A stretch of DNA of 64,000 bases, taken from contig CAVOGX010000012.1 of assembly GCA_963695505.1 (NCBI GenBank), positions 1 to 64,000 on the forward strand. Reading direction: 5' to 3'. The translations under genes and the position numbers were made by a program. The notes under the pieces are model-generated. The model searched no databases, was not told where the DNA came from, and was given only the letters and a program-made list of their open reading frames with translations. Below, piece by piece: positions 15,237 through 24,487 of the stretch (positions are counted from its first letter, which is position 1; every line of letters starts with the position of its first letter). This DNA is from JACSRF01 sp963695505 (GTDB lineage Bacteria; Chloroflexota; Anaerolineae; Promineifilales; Promineifilaceae).

Positions 15237-18200
15237 CCGACACCTCCGCCACCATTAACTCCTTCCTGGAACGCATTCTTGACGAAGCCCATCCTCTCAT
15301 GGCGGAGTCGCTGTATATGGCAGCCGTGCCCCAATGGTACAGCCCGGCCATGCTCATGGCCCTGCGCCAAAAAGACGACCTGAACAAAAACATGCGCCTG
15401 GCCGAGCGTATGACCCGTTACTCCTTTATTACCACGTTGGACGAGGCCGTGCATCTGTACACGGTACGGCCGGAGGAACGGGCGCTGCTCCAGCGGCGGT
15501 GGATTACCAAGGACCCCCAAGCTTACCGCCATGCTCACCAACAAGCTCTCGCTTTCTGGGAGAATGCCGAAGAGGAAAATGCTTTCGCCAAAGCTCAAAA
15601 CCTTTTTTATCACCGCTTATTTGTAGATTTGCCAGGCGCTACAGAGGAGCTGCTGGTTCTCTTTCGCACGTACCGCCAGGAACGGCAGTTGGCGGCTATT
15701 GAGCGATTGTTGGACACGGCCGTTTCCAACCGCTTTTATCTGCTGCTGCTCAACGAAAACCTCAGCGAACTCAACGACACAATTAGCCACCTACAGGGGC
15801 GGCTATCACAACTTCGGGGTCGTTGGTCCGAAAGCCTGGATTCTTTAGAAACCTTACGGCAAAAGCCCGACCTCTCCCCTCGCCTGCGCCCCCTGGTTTC
15901 GCGCGCCTATGGGCATGCCCTGGCCAATACCGGGCAGTTCGTCGAAGCCATCGATGCCTACCAGCAATCGCTGAACCAGTTTGCCCAGCTCGATAAACCC
16001 ATGACTGCCTTTGGCAGCGCAGAAGCCGAGAAGGCGTACACTCTGATAGCCGTGGGTGACGCTCACGTGGGGCTGGCGATGGCTTCCAGAGGGTTTGAAG
16101 AGCAAACGGCCGTTTCCGCCCGTTGGGGGCAGCGGTTGTCCAATCTCTTTTACTTCTTCATCTCCCTGCCCTTGCTCATTTACCTCAGCCGCGCCTTGGG
16201 CCGCAGCGTCTGGCGGCCGCGTTTCTGGCCCGCCTTGCGCAGCCAGGACTGGATGATTGCCCGCCTTTTTGCCCTGGGTGCACGTGCGTACAAAGAAGCG
16301 GACCCCATCCTGGAAAAGTATGGCAAGCCGGCCGAAGGCGTTGCCGCCGATGAGCGGTTGGCGAATCTTTACCTGGCCGTGGGTGACGTGGAACGCGCGC
16401 AGGAAACCTTTGCCTGGCTCCTGGAACAAGCGGATTCACCACTAGGTGATTACCACCAGGCTGTGGTGCAGGTGGGTCTGGGTGAGGCGCTGCTGCGGCT
16501 GGGGCAGGCAAATGAGGCGCGAGAAGCATTAGAAATGGCCGTAAACACCCTCACACTCTTCGAAGACCCCGACCTACTGGCCCTGGCCCAAGCCTTGCTG
16601 GCAGGAGCCCGGCAGAACACCGATCCGGCACAGGCCACGGCCGCCTACCGCCAGGCGCAAAATCTTTACCAGCAGCAAAACCGTCTGAACGAAGCTACCA
16701 ACGTCAATGAGCGGCTGCATACCTTGGCCCATGACCCCTCCCTACCAGAAAGCGTGCGGGAGGCAGCCGCTGCGGCTGCTGCCGAACTTCCCACCCGCCA
16801 ATACCGCGCCCGCTATCGCCACCGCATCACCGTCGTCTTCCAGCGCGTGGTGGTGATGCTGCTGGCTTTGGCCTTGTTCCTCATTCCTATCAGCGTCATT
16901 CGTCTGGAAACGGGCAGCGCCGTTGAGCCAGATATCACCTTTAACGCCACGCCGCTGCTGCAGCAAAACAACCCCAACTTCGTGCCGGACCTGAGCCAGG
17001 GCATTTCGGCGCTAAATCTGGCCGAGCCGCCCAATCCGGACGTCTTAGTTTGGTTGGGCGTGACTCTATTTGCCCTCTACCTGCTGTTTACCACCGCCCT
17101 GGGCTTGTGGAGCATTGCCCGTACACCTCTGCGAGACGTGCAGGCTGCCGGAGAGGCAGAAGCCGTGCGTCTGGATGACAACGGGCTGACGGTGGGTGGG
17201 CGCCCGGTATCCTGGCAGGCTGTCAGCGGGATTGTGCGCGCCGACGTGCGGGTGCTGCAGGAGCGGCTGGTTGACAATGCGGTAACGGCCGTACTCATCC
17301 CCAACCAGCCTCCATTGCGCATCAGGGGCAGCATGGCCTGGTATGAAGCCATCCAGCATCGTGTCGAAGAAAAGATTCCTGCCACCGCCCGTCGGACCGA
17401 TTTGGGCTACAGCATGCTGCGCAGCGGTCTGGGCTTGTGGTATGGGCTGACGCTGTTAGCCCTGTTGGCACTCTCCTTGATGGGCCGCTTTTTACCGCAA
17501 ACTGTGTTGGCTGATTTTCTTGGCCCTTACAGCCTGGCGGATATTTACCCTTATTTGTACCTGGGGCTGTTTGTGCCGCCGCTGTGGTGGTTCGCCTTAC
17601 GGCCGTTAACCATTGCCCGGCGCACAGACCCCCGCAGCCGGCTGCCGCTCTGGCTGGCGGGCGCCAGCGGCGTGCTGGCCCTGCTGCGCCTGGCTACGCT
17701 GTTCCGGCCCTGGTTTACCGTGCCAGACATCTATCCGTCGCTGGCCATTTTGCTGCTGGCGGGCGCGGGCAGTCTGGTAATCTGGCGGGGATGGGATGCA
17801 GGAGCGGCCGTTTTCGGGCAGCGCGTGCGGATGGGAACGGCCGTGTTTGCCCTGGCAGCGGTTATTCTGATGGGCACCCACGTGCTGCGCGAAGTCGTCG
17901 CCTACCATTACCTCGTAGTGGGTAACACCCGGCGCGACGCGGCTCTGGAACTGCCCGGTTCTCCTGAAAAAGATGCTCTGGTAGCCGACGCCATTACCGC
18001 TTATACCCAGGCAATGAGCACCGCGCAACTCCCCTTTCCAGGCATCGGCCAAGCTGGCCTGCGCATTCCGGTGGGCATCCCGCGGACGCTGGACACCACC
18101 TGGATGGCTGCGGCCAACAGCCGCGCGGCCATGTACGCCCAACTGGGGCAGTACGCTGCCGCCGTCCACGATTACACCCGCGTGCTAGCGTACACGCAAG

Positions 18201-20509
18201 ACCCGGTTGTTTACGTCAGCCGCGCCATTGCCTACTTGGGGCTGGGGACCCAACCCGGCGCGGAAGTGGGCATGGTAGATGTGGAGGCGGAAGATTACGG
18301 TGAAGCCATCGCCGATTTCAACGAGGCCATTGCGCGCGCGCCAGGCGAAGCGCGGTATGTGCTGTGGCGGGGAGTGGCCTACCATGCTCTTAGCGACCGC
18401 ACTTCGGCTTTGGCCCAGCAAGCGCAAAAAGATTATGAAGATGCGCTGGCCATAACCGGCGCCAACGCCCTGGAGGCCCAGGGCAAGGCCCAAAGTTGGA
18501 TTGGTCAGGGCTGGCTTTCCTACCAGATCAAAGATTATGAAACAGCCGTTGATTATTTCCAGCGGGCTGTAGATAACGCGCGGCAAATTCCTGCTGATGC
18601 GGAACAATTATCGGCCGAGAACAAAACGGCCGTTGAGGCGCTGTTGGGCCTGGGCTACACCTACTACTCATTGCGCCAGTACGACGAAGCGCTGGAGGCG
18701 TGGAACGAAGCCGCGGACCTGAATGACCGGCTGCCACAGCCAGAAGCGGCCGTGCCCATTTCCTTAGGCACATTGTACTGGCGTGTGGCCACCCTGGGGG
18801 ATGATTACGACGCTTTTGGCGTAGACCGCTGCCAGCTTGCCGGCCTTGCCGAGGCAGAGAAGGCAGTCGAGGCGGAAAATTTGGAAGCCTCATTGGCCGC
18901 CTTTGACCGTTCGCTGAATATTCCGGGGCAGGATGATGCCGGGCGCGCTTTTACCTTCCGCACCATGGGGCAGGTGACTTACCTGCTGCGTGATTGCCCC
19001 GGCTATGACAAGGAGCAGGTGCTCAAAGATGCTCATGGAGAGTATGTTGATGCCGTGGCGCTGGCTCCAGGTGAGGCGGGGTATTGGTACCGCAAGGGCC
19101 GTCTGGCTTATGCCGTCTGGGTGCTGCCGGGTGTAGAAAATTCGTGGCTGGAAACGGCCGTATCTGATATGGGTGGCGCCATTGCCGCCGCGCCGGACAC
19201 GGCCCTTTACTGGCACGATCGCGCCTGGATGTCCTACCTGGTGTGGCAATACGCGCCTTCGGATGCCGGCGTCAGCGCCCGCAGGTCGCTCTTTGCCGGG
19301 TTGGCCGACTTAAAGCAGGCGCTGGCTTTGGACGCCACCGACCGGGGCAGCAGCTACCGCCCCAATTATTGGGAAGAGATCATTTATGACGAGGCTGTGA
19401 ACGGCACACTGCGTAGGGGCGACGGCTGGTTTGCCAATGGGGAATATGCCACGGCGCTGGATTATTACGTGCTGGTGGCAGAGAATGTGCCGGAGAATGC
19501 TGTGGCTGCGCTGAAGGCGGGGGTGGCTGCCGCAGCCCTTGATGATCGGGAAACGGCCGTTTTCTGGTATGACGCGGCGCTGGAACGGGCGGGTGAAAAC
19601 AACGACCCAGGGCTTGAAGGCCTGATTGACACCTTGCAAGAGCTGCTGGACGAGGGGGCCTCGTTGGACCGCACGCTGGCGCAGGTAACGGGCACAGCCG
19701 TAGATCCTGTGCCGCCGCCCGATGCGGAAACCTTCTTTGCGCGGGCGCTGCTGGCCGTGCAGGAGGAAAATTACACTCAGGCGGCGCAATTGTACCAGGG
19801 GGGGCTGCTGTTGGTGGCCTCTGGCGGTGAACGGGACGCGGCGCTAAATGCGGCCTACGCGCTGCGCGATTGGGTGCTGGCCAATGGGGATGTGGGGGTA
19901 ACGGCCGTTTACTGGCCTGCTTTGTTAGACGAAAAAGAAGTGGAAACGGCCGTGTCCGCCCTGGATACCCCCGACCTCTACTGGCGCTACCGCGCCGACT
20001 TCGGCTTCCAGCTCATCAATCGCCCCTTCCGCCAGCAGGTCGGCAGCGACGAAGATTACGCTGCTATTTTCCCTACCATCACCAGCGACATCCGCCGCGC
20101 TTATGCCCTGGACGCTGCCGCCCACCAAGTGTGGTACGACTTCTACGTGGATGCCAACCTGGGCTGGCTATACTTGCGCCGCGCTGACGATCTGGTGGAA
20201 GCGGGCCGCTACGAGGACGCCATCCCCAACTATGCCCAGGCCATCAACCGCATCCAGCCCAACAGTGTAAATGCCCGCGGCGACCTGGCCGACGCCATCT
20301 TTAACGGGGCGCTGACGGCGCTGCGCCTGGAGCAGGCAGACCGCGCGGCGCGTTGGTACGCTCAAGGCATTGCCCTCACCCGACGGTACGCTGGGCTGGA
20401 GGGCAAACGCAGCGCCGCCGCTGCCGCTCTCGCTGCGCTGCTGGCCGATTACCCGGACTTAGCAGTTATTGGTGAACCAATTTTGGGAGATTTAAGCCCA
20501 GAAAATTAA
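15233..20509 (+). CDS. giant TPR / membrane / PH-like protein, partner of the ATPase
   Basis: 1758 residues. Residues 1-120 resemble a helical or winged-helix module (EAVHLYTVRPEERALL). TPR repeats follow to about 300 and again from 350 to 500. Hydrophobic segments lie near 302-318, 537-557 and 603-629, then a soluble block (643-716) resembling a bacterial PH-like domain (DDNGLTVGGRPVSW), then five more membrane segments between 733 and 890. The last 850 residues are mostly TPR and related helical repeats. ATG overlaps the ATPase stop (ATGA). A split STAND receptor anchored in the membrane is the best guess; a TPR scaffold for a surface complex is possible. No enzymatic domain is visible. Confidence 0.72.
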   Translation: MTDTSATINSFLERILDEAHPLMAESLYMAAVPQWYSPAMLMALRQKDDLNKNMRLAERMTRYSFITTLDEAVHLYTVRPEERALLQRRWITKDPQAYRHAHQQALAFWENAEEENAFAKAQNLFYHRLFVDLPGATEELLVLFRTYRQERQLAAIERLLDTAVSNRFYLLLLNENLSELNDTISHLQGRLSQLRGRWSESLDSLETLRQKPDLSPRLRPLVSRAYGHALANTGQFVEAIDAYQQSLNQFAQLDKPMTAFGSAEAEKAYTLIAVGDAHVGLAMASRGFEEQTAVSARWGQRLSNLFYFFISLPLLIYLSRALGRSVWRPRFWPALRSQDWMIARLFALGARAYKEADPILEKYGKPAEGVAADERLANLYLAVGDVERAQETFAWLLEQADSPLGDYHQAVVQVGLGEALLRLGQANEAREALEMAVNTLTLFEDPDLLALAQALLAGARQNTDPAQATAAYRQAQNLYQQQNRLNEATNVNERLHTLAHDPSLPESVREAAAAAAAELPTRQYRARYRHRITVVFQRVVVMLLALALFLIPISVIRLETGSAVEPDITFNATPLLQQNNPNFVPDLSQGISALNLAEPPNPDVLVWLGVTLFALYLLFTTALGLWSIARTPLRDVQAAGEAEAVRLDDNGLTVGGRPVSWQAVSGIVRADVRVLQERLVDNAVTAVLIPNQPPLRIRGSMAWYEAIQHRVEEKIPATARRTDLGYSMLRSGLGLWYGLTLLALLALSLMGRFLPQTVLADFLGPYSLADIYPYLYLGLFVPPLWWFALRPLTIARRTDPRSRLPLWLAGASGVLALLRLATLFRPWFTVPDIYPSLAILLLAGAGSLVIWRGWDAGAAVFGQRVRMGTAVFALAAVILMGTHVLREVVAYHYLVVGNTRRDAALELPGSPEKDALVADAITAYTQAMSTAQLPFPGIGQAGLRIPVGIPRTLDTTWMAAANSRAAMYAQLGQYAAAVHDYTRVLAYTQDPVVYVSRAIAYLGLGTQPGAEVGMVDVEAEDYGEAIADFNEAIARAPGEARYVLWRGVAYHALSDRTSALAQQAQKDYEDALAITGANALEAQGKAQSWIGQGWLSYQIKDYETAVDYFQRAVDNARQIPADAEQLSAENKTAVEALLGLGYTYYSLRQYDEALEAWNEAADLNDRLPQPEAAVPISLGTLYWRVATLGDDYDAFGVDRCQLAGLAEAEKAVEAENLEASLAAFDRSLNIPGQDDAGRAFTFRTMGQVTYLLRDCPGYDKEQVLKDAHGEYVDAVALAPGEAGYWYRKGRLAYAVWVLPGVENSWLETAVSDMGGAIAAAPDTALYWHDRAWMSYLVWQYAPSDAGVSARRSLFAGLADLKQALALDATDRGSSYRPNYWEEIIYDEAVNGTLRRGDGWFANGEYATALDYYVLVAENVPENAVAALKAGVAAAALDDRETAVFWYDAALERAGENNDPGLEGLIDTLQELLDEGASLDRTLAQVTGTAVDPVPPPDAETFFARALLAVQEENYTQAAQLYQGGLLLVASGGERDAALNAAYALRDWVLANGDVGVTAVYWPALLDEKEVETAVSALDTPDLYWRYRADFGFQLINRPFRQQVGSDEDYAAIFPTITSDIRRAYALDAAAHQVWYDFYVDANLGWLYLRRADDLVEAGRYEDAIPNYAQAINRIQPNSVNARGDLADAIFNGALTALRLEQADRAARWYAQGIALTRRYAGLEGKRSAAAAALAALLADYPDLAVIGEPILGDLSPEN

Positions 20510-20623
20510 CAGCCATTTTTTAGGTTGTGGTTAGGGCGAGGTATTTGGGTACAATGCGTCTACGGTAACGCAAAGGATTTGTCCATTACCCCGTTATTAT
20601 TTTGTGCAGGAGTCTTGTTTTTG

Positions 20624-21370
20624 ATGAGTGTAGATACCGTAATTTTTGACCTGGGGGGAACCCTCATTGAGTATGCCGGGCCGTATGCCACCTGGCCCGA
20701 CCTGGAAACGCCGGGCTTGCAAGCAGCCTATGGGAGTTTGCAAAACAAAGGCGTGGCGCTGCCCGCTTTTGCCGCATTGCGGGAGACTTACTTTGGCCTG
20801 CTGCCGGGGCGCTGGGAAACGGCCGTTGCCGGGCAGCAGAATTTGCGCCTGGTGGACGTGTTAGGGGAACTGCTGCACGTGTGCTGTGGGGCCAATGGCG
20901 TGCAGCCAGCCTGGCTGGTGGAAGCGGCGGAACTGTATCAAAATGCCATCTGCGCCCAGGCGCACCCGCTGGCAGGCGCGCGGGAAACCCTGGAAGCGGT
21001 AAAGGCGCAGGGGTACAAGCTGGGGCTGCTCTCGAACACCATGTTCACCGGGGCAGCCCACATTGCCGACCTGCGCCGCTTTGGGCTGGATGGCTACTTT
21101 GACGCCATGCTGTTTTCGGCGGACGTGAACAAGTGGAAGCCGCAGCCGGACCCCTACCTGCATCTGGTGGAAGAGTTGGGTGGGGCGGTGGAAACGGCCG
21201 TTTTCATTGGCGACAGTCCCGAACACGACATTGTGGGAGCCCATAACGCCGGGCTGCGCGCTGTTCTCATTAGATCCAGCCAACGCTTTCACCTGCCGCA
21301 AGGAATTCAGCCCGACGCTACCATTCACCAACTGGCCGAGCTGCCACCCGTGTTGGCTCAGTTTGGATAG
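20624..21370 (+). CDS. HAD-family hydrolase
   Basis: 248 residues from ATG 20624, with AGGAG 11 bases upstream; longer frames to 20525 lack support. All four HAD motifs are present: DLGGTLI (motif I, with the usual second Asp replaced by Gly), LLSNT (II), KPQPDPY (III) and FIGDSPEHDIVGA (IV). The cap is helical (type C1). Such enzymes remove phosphate from small metabolites or act as dehalogenases. Motif I with D-x-G-G-T is common in some HAD subgroups, but it removes the general acid/base Asp, so phosphatase activity is less certain. It stands alone, and the stop codon runs into a word-repeat hairpin. Confidence 0.82.
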   Translation: MSVDTVIFDLGGTLIEYAGPYATWPDLETPGLQAAYGSLQNKGVALPAFAALRETYFGLLPGRWETAVAGQQNLRLVDVLGELLHVCCGANGVQPAWLVEAAELYQNAICAQAHPLAGARETLEAVKAQGYKLGLLSNTMFTGAAHIADLRRFGLDGYFDAMLFSADVNKWKPQPDPYLHLVEELGGAVETAVFIGDSPEHDIVGAHNAGLRAVLIRSSQRFHLPQGIQPDATIHQLAELPPVLAQFG

Positions 21371-21488
21371 ATAGTTGGATGGTTGGATAGTTTGTTAGTT
21401 GGGTAGTGGGTTAGTTGGGTAGTTTGCTCGTGGGAGAAAAATCAAACAAACCATCAAACCAACTAACCATTAAACCTCCAACTCACCT
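21365..21488. repeat. word-repeat hairpin (GTTAGTTGG/GTTGGATA family)
   Basis: The left part (21365-21427) is built of GTTGGATA, GTTAGTTGG and GGGTAGT words; the right part (21444-21487) contains their complements CAAACCA, CCAACTAACC and CCTCCAAC. GGTTAGTTGG on the left pairs exactly with CCAACTAACC on the right. The HAD gene stop codon (TAG at 21368-21370) is the first word of the array. Confidence 0.7.
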
Positions 21489-21525
21489 TTCTCTCAGTTT
21501 TACGTTTCTCTAACAGAGGGTTTGC

Positions 21526-21531
21526 TATACT
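21526..21531 (+). promoter_or_regulatory. -10 box for a leaderless transcript
   Basis: TATACT at 21526-21531 ends seven bases before the ATG at 21539, leaving no room for a ribosome-binding site. A leaderless start is likely for the TPR gene that follows. Confidence 0.45.
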
Positions 21532-21538
21532 CACCAAC

Positions 21539-22030
21539 ATGATGAACGATTACGAAATTGCCCAACAACAAGCAATGATCTTATTTGACCGCGCTTTCCG
21601 TTTTCAGCAGCGCGGTGAGTTGGCTAACGCCATGCTGCTTTATCAACGCTCCATTGAAGTGCAGCCCACCGCAGAGGCACACACCTTTTTGGGCTGGACC
21701 TATGGCTTGTTAGGGCGGCACGAGGAAGCTATTGCTGAATGCCAAAAGGCCATTCTCATAGACCCCACCTTCGGCAATCCCTACAACGACATTGGCGTTT
21801 ATCTGATTGAGCAGGGTGAGCACGCGGAAGCCATTTCATGGTTGGAAAAAGCGCTGACAGCCCCGCGGTATGATGCGCCCCATTTTCCCCGCTTTAACCT
21901 GGGTCGTGTGTATGAAAAGTTGGGAGACTACCCGGAAGCATTGCACTGGTACAACGCCGCTTTGGACGTAGATCCGCTCTTCCTCTCGGCAGAATGGGCG
22001 AAAAATTTGCTCTTGGGAAAGCTAAACTAG
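21539..22030 (+). CDS. small TPR protein
   Basis: 163 residues made of about four tetratricopeptide repeats (ELANAMLLYQRSIEVQP, HEEAIAECQKAILIDP, HAEAISWLEKALTAP, YPEALHWYNAALDVDP). There is no signal peptide or membrane segment, so it is a cytoplasmic protein-protein interaction module. ATG at 21539 or 21542. The partner is unknown. The gene stands alone between the HAD and rlmH genes and is closed by an intrinsic terminator. Confidence 0.85.
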   Translation: MMNDYEIAQQQAMILFDRAFRFQQRGELANAMLLYQRSIEVQPTAEAHTFLGWTYGLLGRHEEAIAECQKAILIDPTFGNPYNDIGVYLIEQGEHAEAISWLEKALTAPRYDAPHFPRFNLGRVYEKLGDYPEALHWYNAALDVDPLFLSAEWAKNLLLGKLN

Positions 22031-22087
22031 CCGCAGCGTCATGAAAACCTGCTAACAATCAGGCCAATCCCTTTCATATTTTAAGAG

Positions 22088-22111
22088 CCGGGCAAACCAG
22101 CCCGGTTTTTT
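22088..22111 (+). terminator. intrinsic terminator
   Basis: CCGGGC at 22088-22093 and GCCCGG at 22100-22105 form a perfect 6-bp GC stem with a 6-base loop, followed by six T. It closes the small TPR gene. Confidence 0.85.
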
Positions 22112-22184
22112 ATTTGGTATGTTTCCGGCATCAGATTAACCCTATTTCGTTGACAATCAGCTAAGCACCCTCCAAAATTAGCCC

Positions 22185-22664
22185 ATGCCATTATTTCCCG
22201 GACATATTCACGTCATTGCTGTGGGCAAAGTGCAGGCCCACTCTTGGCGCGCCGCCCAGGAAGAGTACGTGAGACGCCTGGCGCACTATACAGACCTGCA
22301 ATTGCAAGAAGTGAAAGATTACGTAGGCGGGGGGCTGCCCGACGCCGCGGCGATGCAAAAGGAAGGGGAACTGTTGTTGCATGGAGCGCCTGATTCTGCA
22401 CGGCTCATCTTGCTTTCGCCGGAAGGGCAGCAAACCAACAGCCCCGGTTTGGCGCGGTTTGTGGAGAAGCAGTTACAGGATTACGGCCGTATTGCTTTCC
22501 TCATTGGCGGTCCTTTGGGTTTTTCCGATGAAGTGGTTGCCGCCAGCCACTTTCAGCTAGCCCTGTCCCCCCTCACCTTCACCCACGAATTGGCGCGCAT
22601 CATTCTGCTGGAACAACTCTATCGCGCCTTTACCATCCGCAACAACGAGAAGTACCACAAATAA
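22185..22664 (+). CDS. rlmH: 23S rRNA (pseudouridine-1915-N3)-methyltransferase
   Basis: 159 residues, the usual length for RlmH, a SPOUT-fold enzyme that methylates pseudouridine 1915 in helix 69 of 23S rRNA. Diagnostic stretches are present: HVIAVGKV at the N-terminus, LILLSPEGQ, FLIGGPLGF for the knotted SAM site, and the C-terminal signature LSPLTFTHELARIILLEQL followed by YHK. The stop codon lies at the start of a GATTGGA-type hairpin that also ends the convergent rsmI gene. Confidence 0.95.
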   Translation: MPLFPGHIHVIAVGKVQAHSWRAAQEEYVRRLAHYTDLQLQEVKDYVGGGLPDAAAMQKEGELLLHGAPDSARLILLSPEGQQTNSPGLARFVEKQLQDYGRIAFLIGGPLGFSDEVVAASHFQLALSPLTFTHELARIILLEQLYRAFTIRNNEKYHK

Positions 22665-22712
22665 GAGATTGGAGATTAGAGATTGGTTGAATCTCCAGTA
22701 TCTAATCTCCTT
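22664..22712. repeat. word-repeat hairpin (GATTAGA/GATTGGA family)
   Basis: Left words AGAGATTGGAGATTAGAGAT at 22664-22683 are followed by ATCTCC and TCTAATCTCC. GGAGATTAGA at 22671-22680 pairs exactly with TCTAATCTCC at 22701-22710. It lies between the convergent rlmH and rsmI genes, and the rsmI stop (22704-22702) is part of the right arm, whose complement reads GGA GAT TAG. Confidence 0.8.
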
Positions 22713-23370
22713 TCCCACTAATGACCACCACGTACTCCCCGCGGGGTTCCTCGTTTTCGAGCCCGGCTAGCAGGGTACTCAGCGTGCCTCGTTGCACGCC
22801 CTCGAACATTTTGGTGAGTTCATTGGCCAAGGCCGCTTCCCGGTCACCATACACGGCCAGTGCATCCTCCAGAAACGCCTTCAGGCGATAGGGGCTTTCG
22901 TAGAAGATGAGGGTGTGGGGTGCAGCGGCGTCTACTTCCAAGAAGCGGCGGCGCTTGCCAGACTTGCGCGGCGGGAAACCGCGAAAGGTAAAGCTGTGCG
23001 TGGGCAGCCCGGAGAGGACGACCGCCATCACCACCGCCGATGGGCCGGGAATCATTGTTACGGGGATGTCTTGTGCGATGCAGGCGCGCACCAGCACAAA
23101 GCCGGGGTCAGCGATGCCCGGCGTGCCCGCATTGCTAACCACGGCCACCGACTGCCCCGCTTGCAGCAGGCCCATGATGCGCGGCAGCACCTTTTGCTCG
23201 TTGTGTTCGTGGAAAGCAATTTGCGGCTTGCTGATGTCAAAATGCTTGAGCAGCAGGCCGGTCTTGCGCGTGTCTTCGCTGGCAACCACGTCCACCGCTT
23301 TCAGCGTTTCCAGCGCCCGCAGCGTGATATCGGACAGGTTGCCTATGGGGGTCGCAACAAGATAAAGCAT
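22702..23370 (-). CDS. rsmI: 16S rRNA (cytidine-1402-2'-O)-methyltransferase
   Basis: 222 residues from ATG 23370; the longer frame adds residues unlike the family. The protein opens LYLVATPIGNLSDITLRAL, the standard RsmI start, and has SEDTRKTGLLLKHF, SNAGTPGIADPG and MIPGPSAVV, which shape the tetrapyrrole-methylase-type SAM pocket. RsmI adds the 2'-O-methyl group to C1402 in the decoding centre. It is slightly shorter than E. coli RsmI, lacking the last C-terminal module. It lies two bases after the Nudix gene stop in the same direction. Its last codons are made of the repeat word GGAGATTAG. Confidence 0.93.
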   Translation of the reverse strand: MLYLVATPIGNLSDITLRALETLKAVDVVASEDTRKTGLLLKHFDISKPQIAFHEHNEQKVLPRIMGLLQAGQSVAVVSNAGTPGIADPGFVLVRACIAQDIPVTMIPGPSAVVMAVVLSGLPTHSFTFRGFPPRKSGKRRRFLEVDAAAPHTLIFYESPYRLKAFLEDALAVYGDREAALANELTKMFEGVQRGTLSTLLAGLENEEPRGEYVVVISGKGD

Positions 23371-23372
23371 GG

Positions 23373-23945
23373 TTATTCTCCAACCGGCAGTTGTCTCAAG
23401 GTTCCGGCGGCGTATTGGGTGATAATGGCCACGTCCGGCGTGAAAGCCATCTCCGGCAAAGGGCCAGCGAGCGGAAACCAATCGACATCCGCAGCATCAT
23501 CGCCGGCGCGCAGGGCGCCACTCACGGGTTGAGCCAGCAGGTAGACGCTGAAAAAGTGCCAGTCTGGCCCCAAAAAGGCGGATTCGACGTTGATGATTCC
23601 CGTGATTTGCACTTCTATGCCCGTTTCTTCCTGCACTTCCCGCCTGCCCGCGGTCAGGTAATCTTCGTGGAATTCGATGTAGCCGCTGGGCAGCGCCCAT
23701 TTGCCGCCGCCCATTGTGCCGCGACGCAAGGTTAACAACACCTGCGCGCCGTCTGTGACGAAGACAGAAACGCCAGGGGCGGGGTTGCGGAAATGGACGA
23801 AACCACATTGCGGGCAGAAAGCCCGGGGCAAATGGTCAATTTGCTGCACAGCTAGAGGCGTGGCGCACAATGGGCAAAAATTGTATGGGCTGGGCTGGGG
23901 AACGGCCGTCCAATTGTAAGTGGCGTAAATGGGTTTAAGGGGCAT
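23373..23945 (-). CDS. Nudix hydrolase with N-terminal zinc ribbon
   Basis: 190 residues from ATG 23945, overlapping the end of the upstream oxidoreductase gene by about 10 bases. A zinc ribbon (CPLC and CPQC about 20 residues apart) precedes a complete Nudix box: GYIEFHEDYLTAGRREVQEE then TGI. The layout resembles NADH pyrophosphatase NudC, but the protein is shorter and lacks the NudC-specific tail, so it could hydrolyse NAD(H), ADP-ribose or another nucleoside diphosphate compound. It is followed closely by rsmI and is probably co-transcribed with it. Confidence 0.85.
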   Translation of the reverse strand: MPLKPIYATYNWTAVPQPSPYNFCPLCATPLAVQQIDHLPRAFCPQCGFVHFRNPAPGVSVFVTDGAQVLLTLRRGTMGGGKWALPSGYIEFHEDYLTAGRREVQEETGIEVQITGIINVESAFLGPDWHFFSVYLLAQPVSGALRAGDDAADVDWFPLAGPLPEMAFTPDVAIITQYAAGTLRQLPVGE

Positions 23946-24441
23946 GGCCTGGCTCCAGCAAAATAACGGGAATGTAGCGGTTTCCGGCACGGCGCACGTA
24001 GGCGGCGTATCCGGCGTAGGTGTTGACCGCTTTTTGCCAGCAGCGGTCTCGCTCGTCTCCCTCGAGCTGGCGAGCAGTGTAGGGATGAGTACGGCCGTTC
24101 ATTGTCACAGTTACTTCGGGATGGGCGCGCAGGTTGTGATACCAGGCCGGGTGGCGAGCCTGCCCCCAATTGGAAGCGACGAGGATGATGTGTGGCCCAT
24201 CGGGAATGCCGATTAGCGGCACGCTGCGCGGCTGCCCGCTTTTGGCGCCGGTGGTGGTCAGCGTAATGACCGGCAACCCGGACAAAATACTGCTTGCTGT
24301 CTTGCGTCCCGCGGTGATACGGCTTGTAATCTGGTCGATATGGTGCATGGTGCGCGCAAACAGCCATGCTCCCGGCGCAGATGACGCAATCTTTTGGTTA
24401 ATTTGTTGGATCAAGTTTGGGCGATTATTTGCACCGGGCAT
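23935..24441 (-). CDS. F420-dependent nitroreductase-type (DDN family) oxidoreductase
   Basis: 168 residues from ATG 24441 with GGAGGTAATA in front. The core has the deazaflavin-dependent nitroreductase signature: LTTTGAKSGQPRSVPLIGIP, then ILVASNWGQARHPAWYHNL and HPEVTVTMNG. In this split-barrel family those residues bind coenzyme F420. Physiological roles include quinone or small-molecule reduction. F420 use fits Chloroflexota and Actinobacteria. No F420 biosynthesis gene is in the window, so cofactor use is inferred from the family. Confidence 0.85.
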   Translation of the reverse strand: MPGANNRPNLIQQINQKIASSAPGAWLFARTMHHIDQITSRITAGRKTASSILSGLPVITLTTTGAKSGQPRSVPLIGIPDGPHIILVASNWGQARHPAWYHNLRAHPEVTVTMNGRTHPYTARQLEGDERDRCWQKAVNTYAGYAAYVRRAGNRYIPVILLEPGHAP

Positions 24442-24487
24442 TATTACCTCCATTTCGGAGAATACAGCAAGCAAAAGAAAAGAGATT

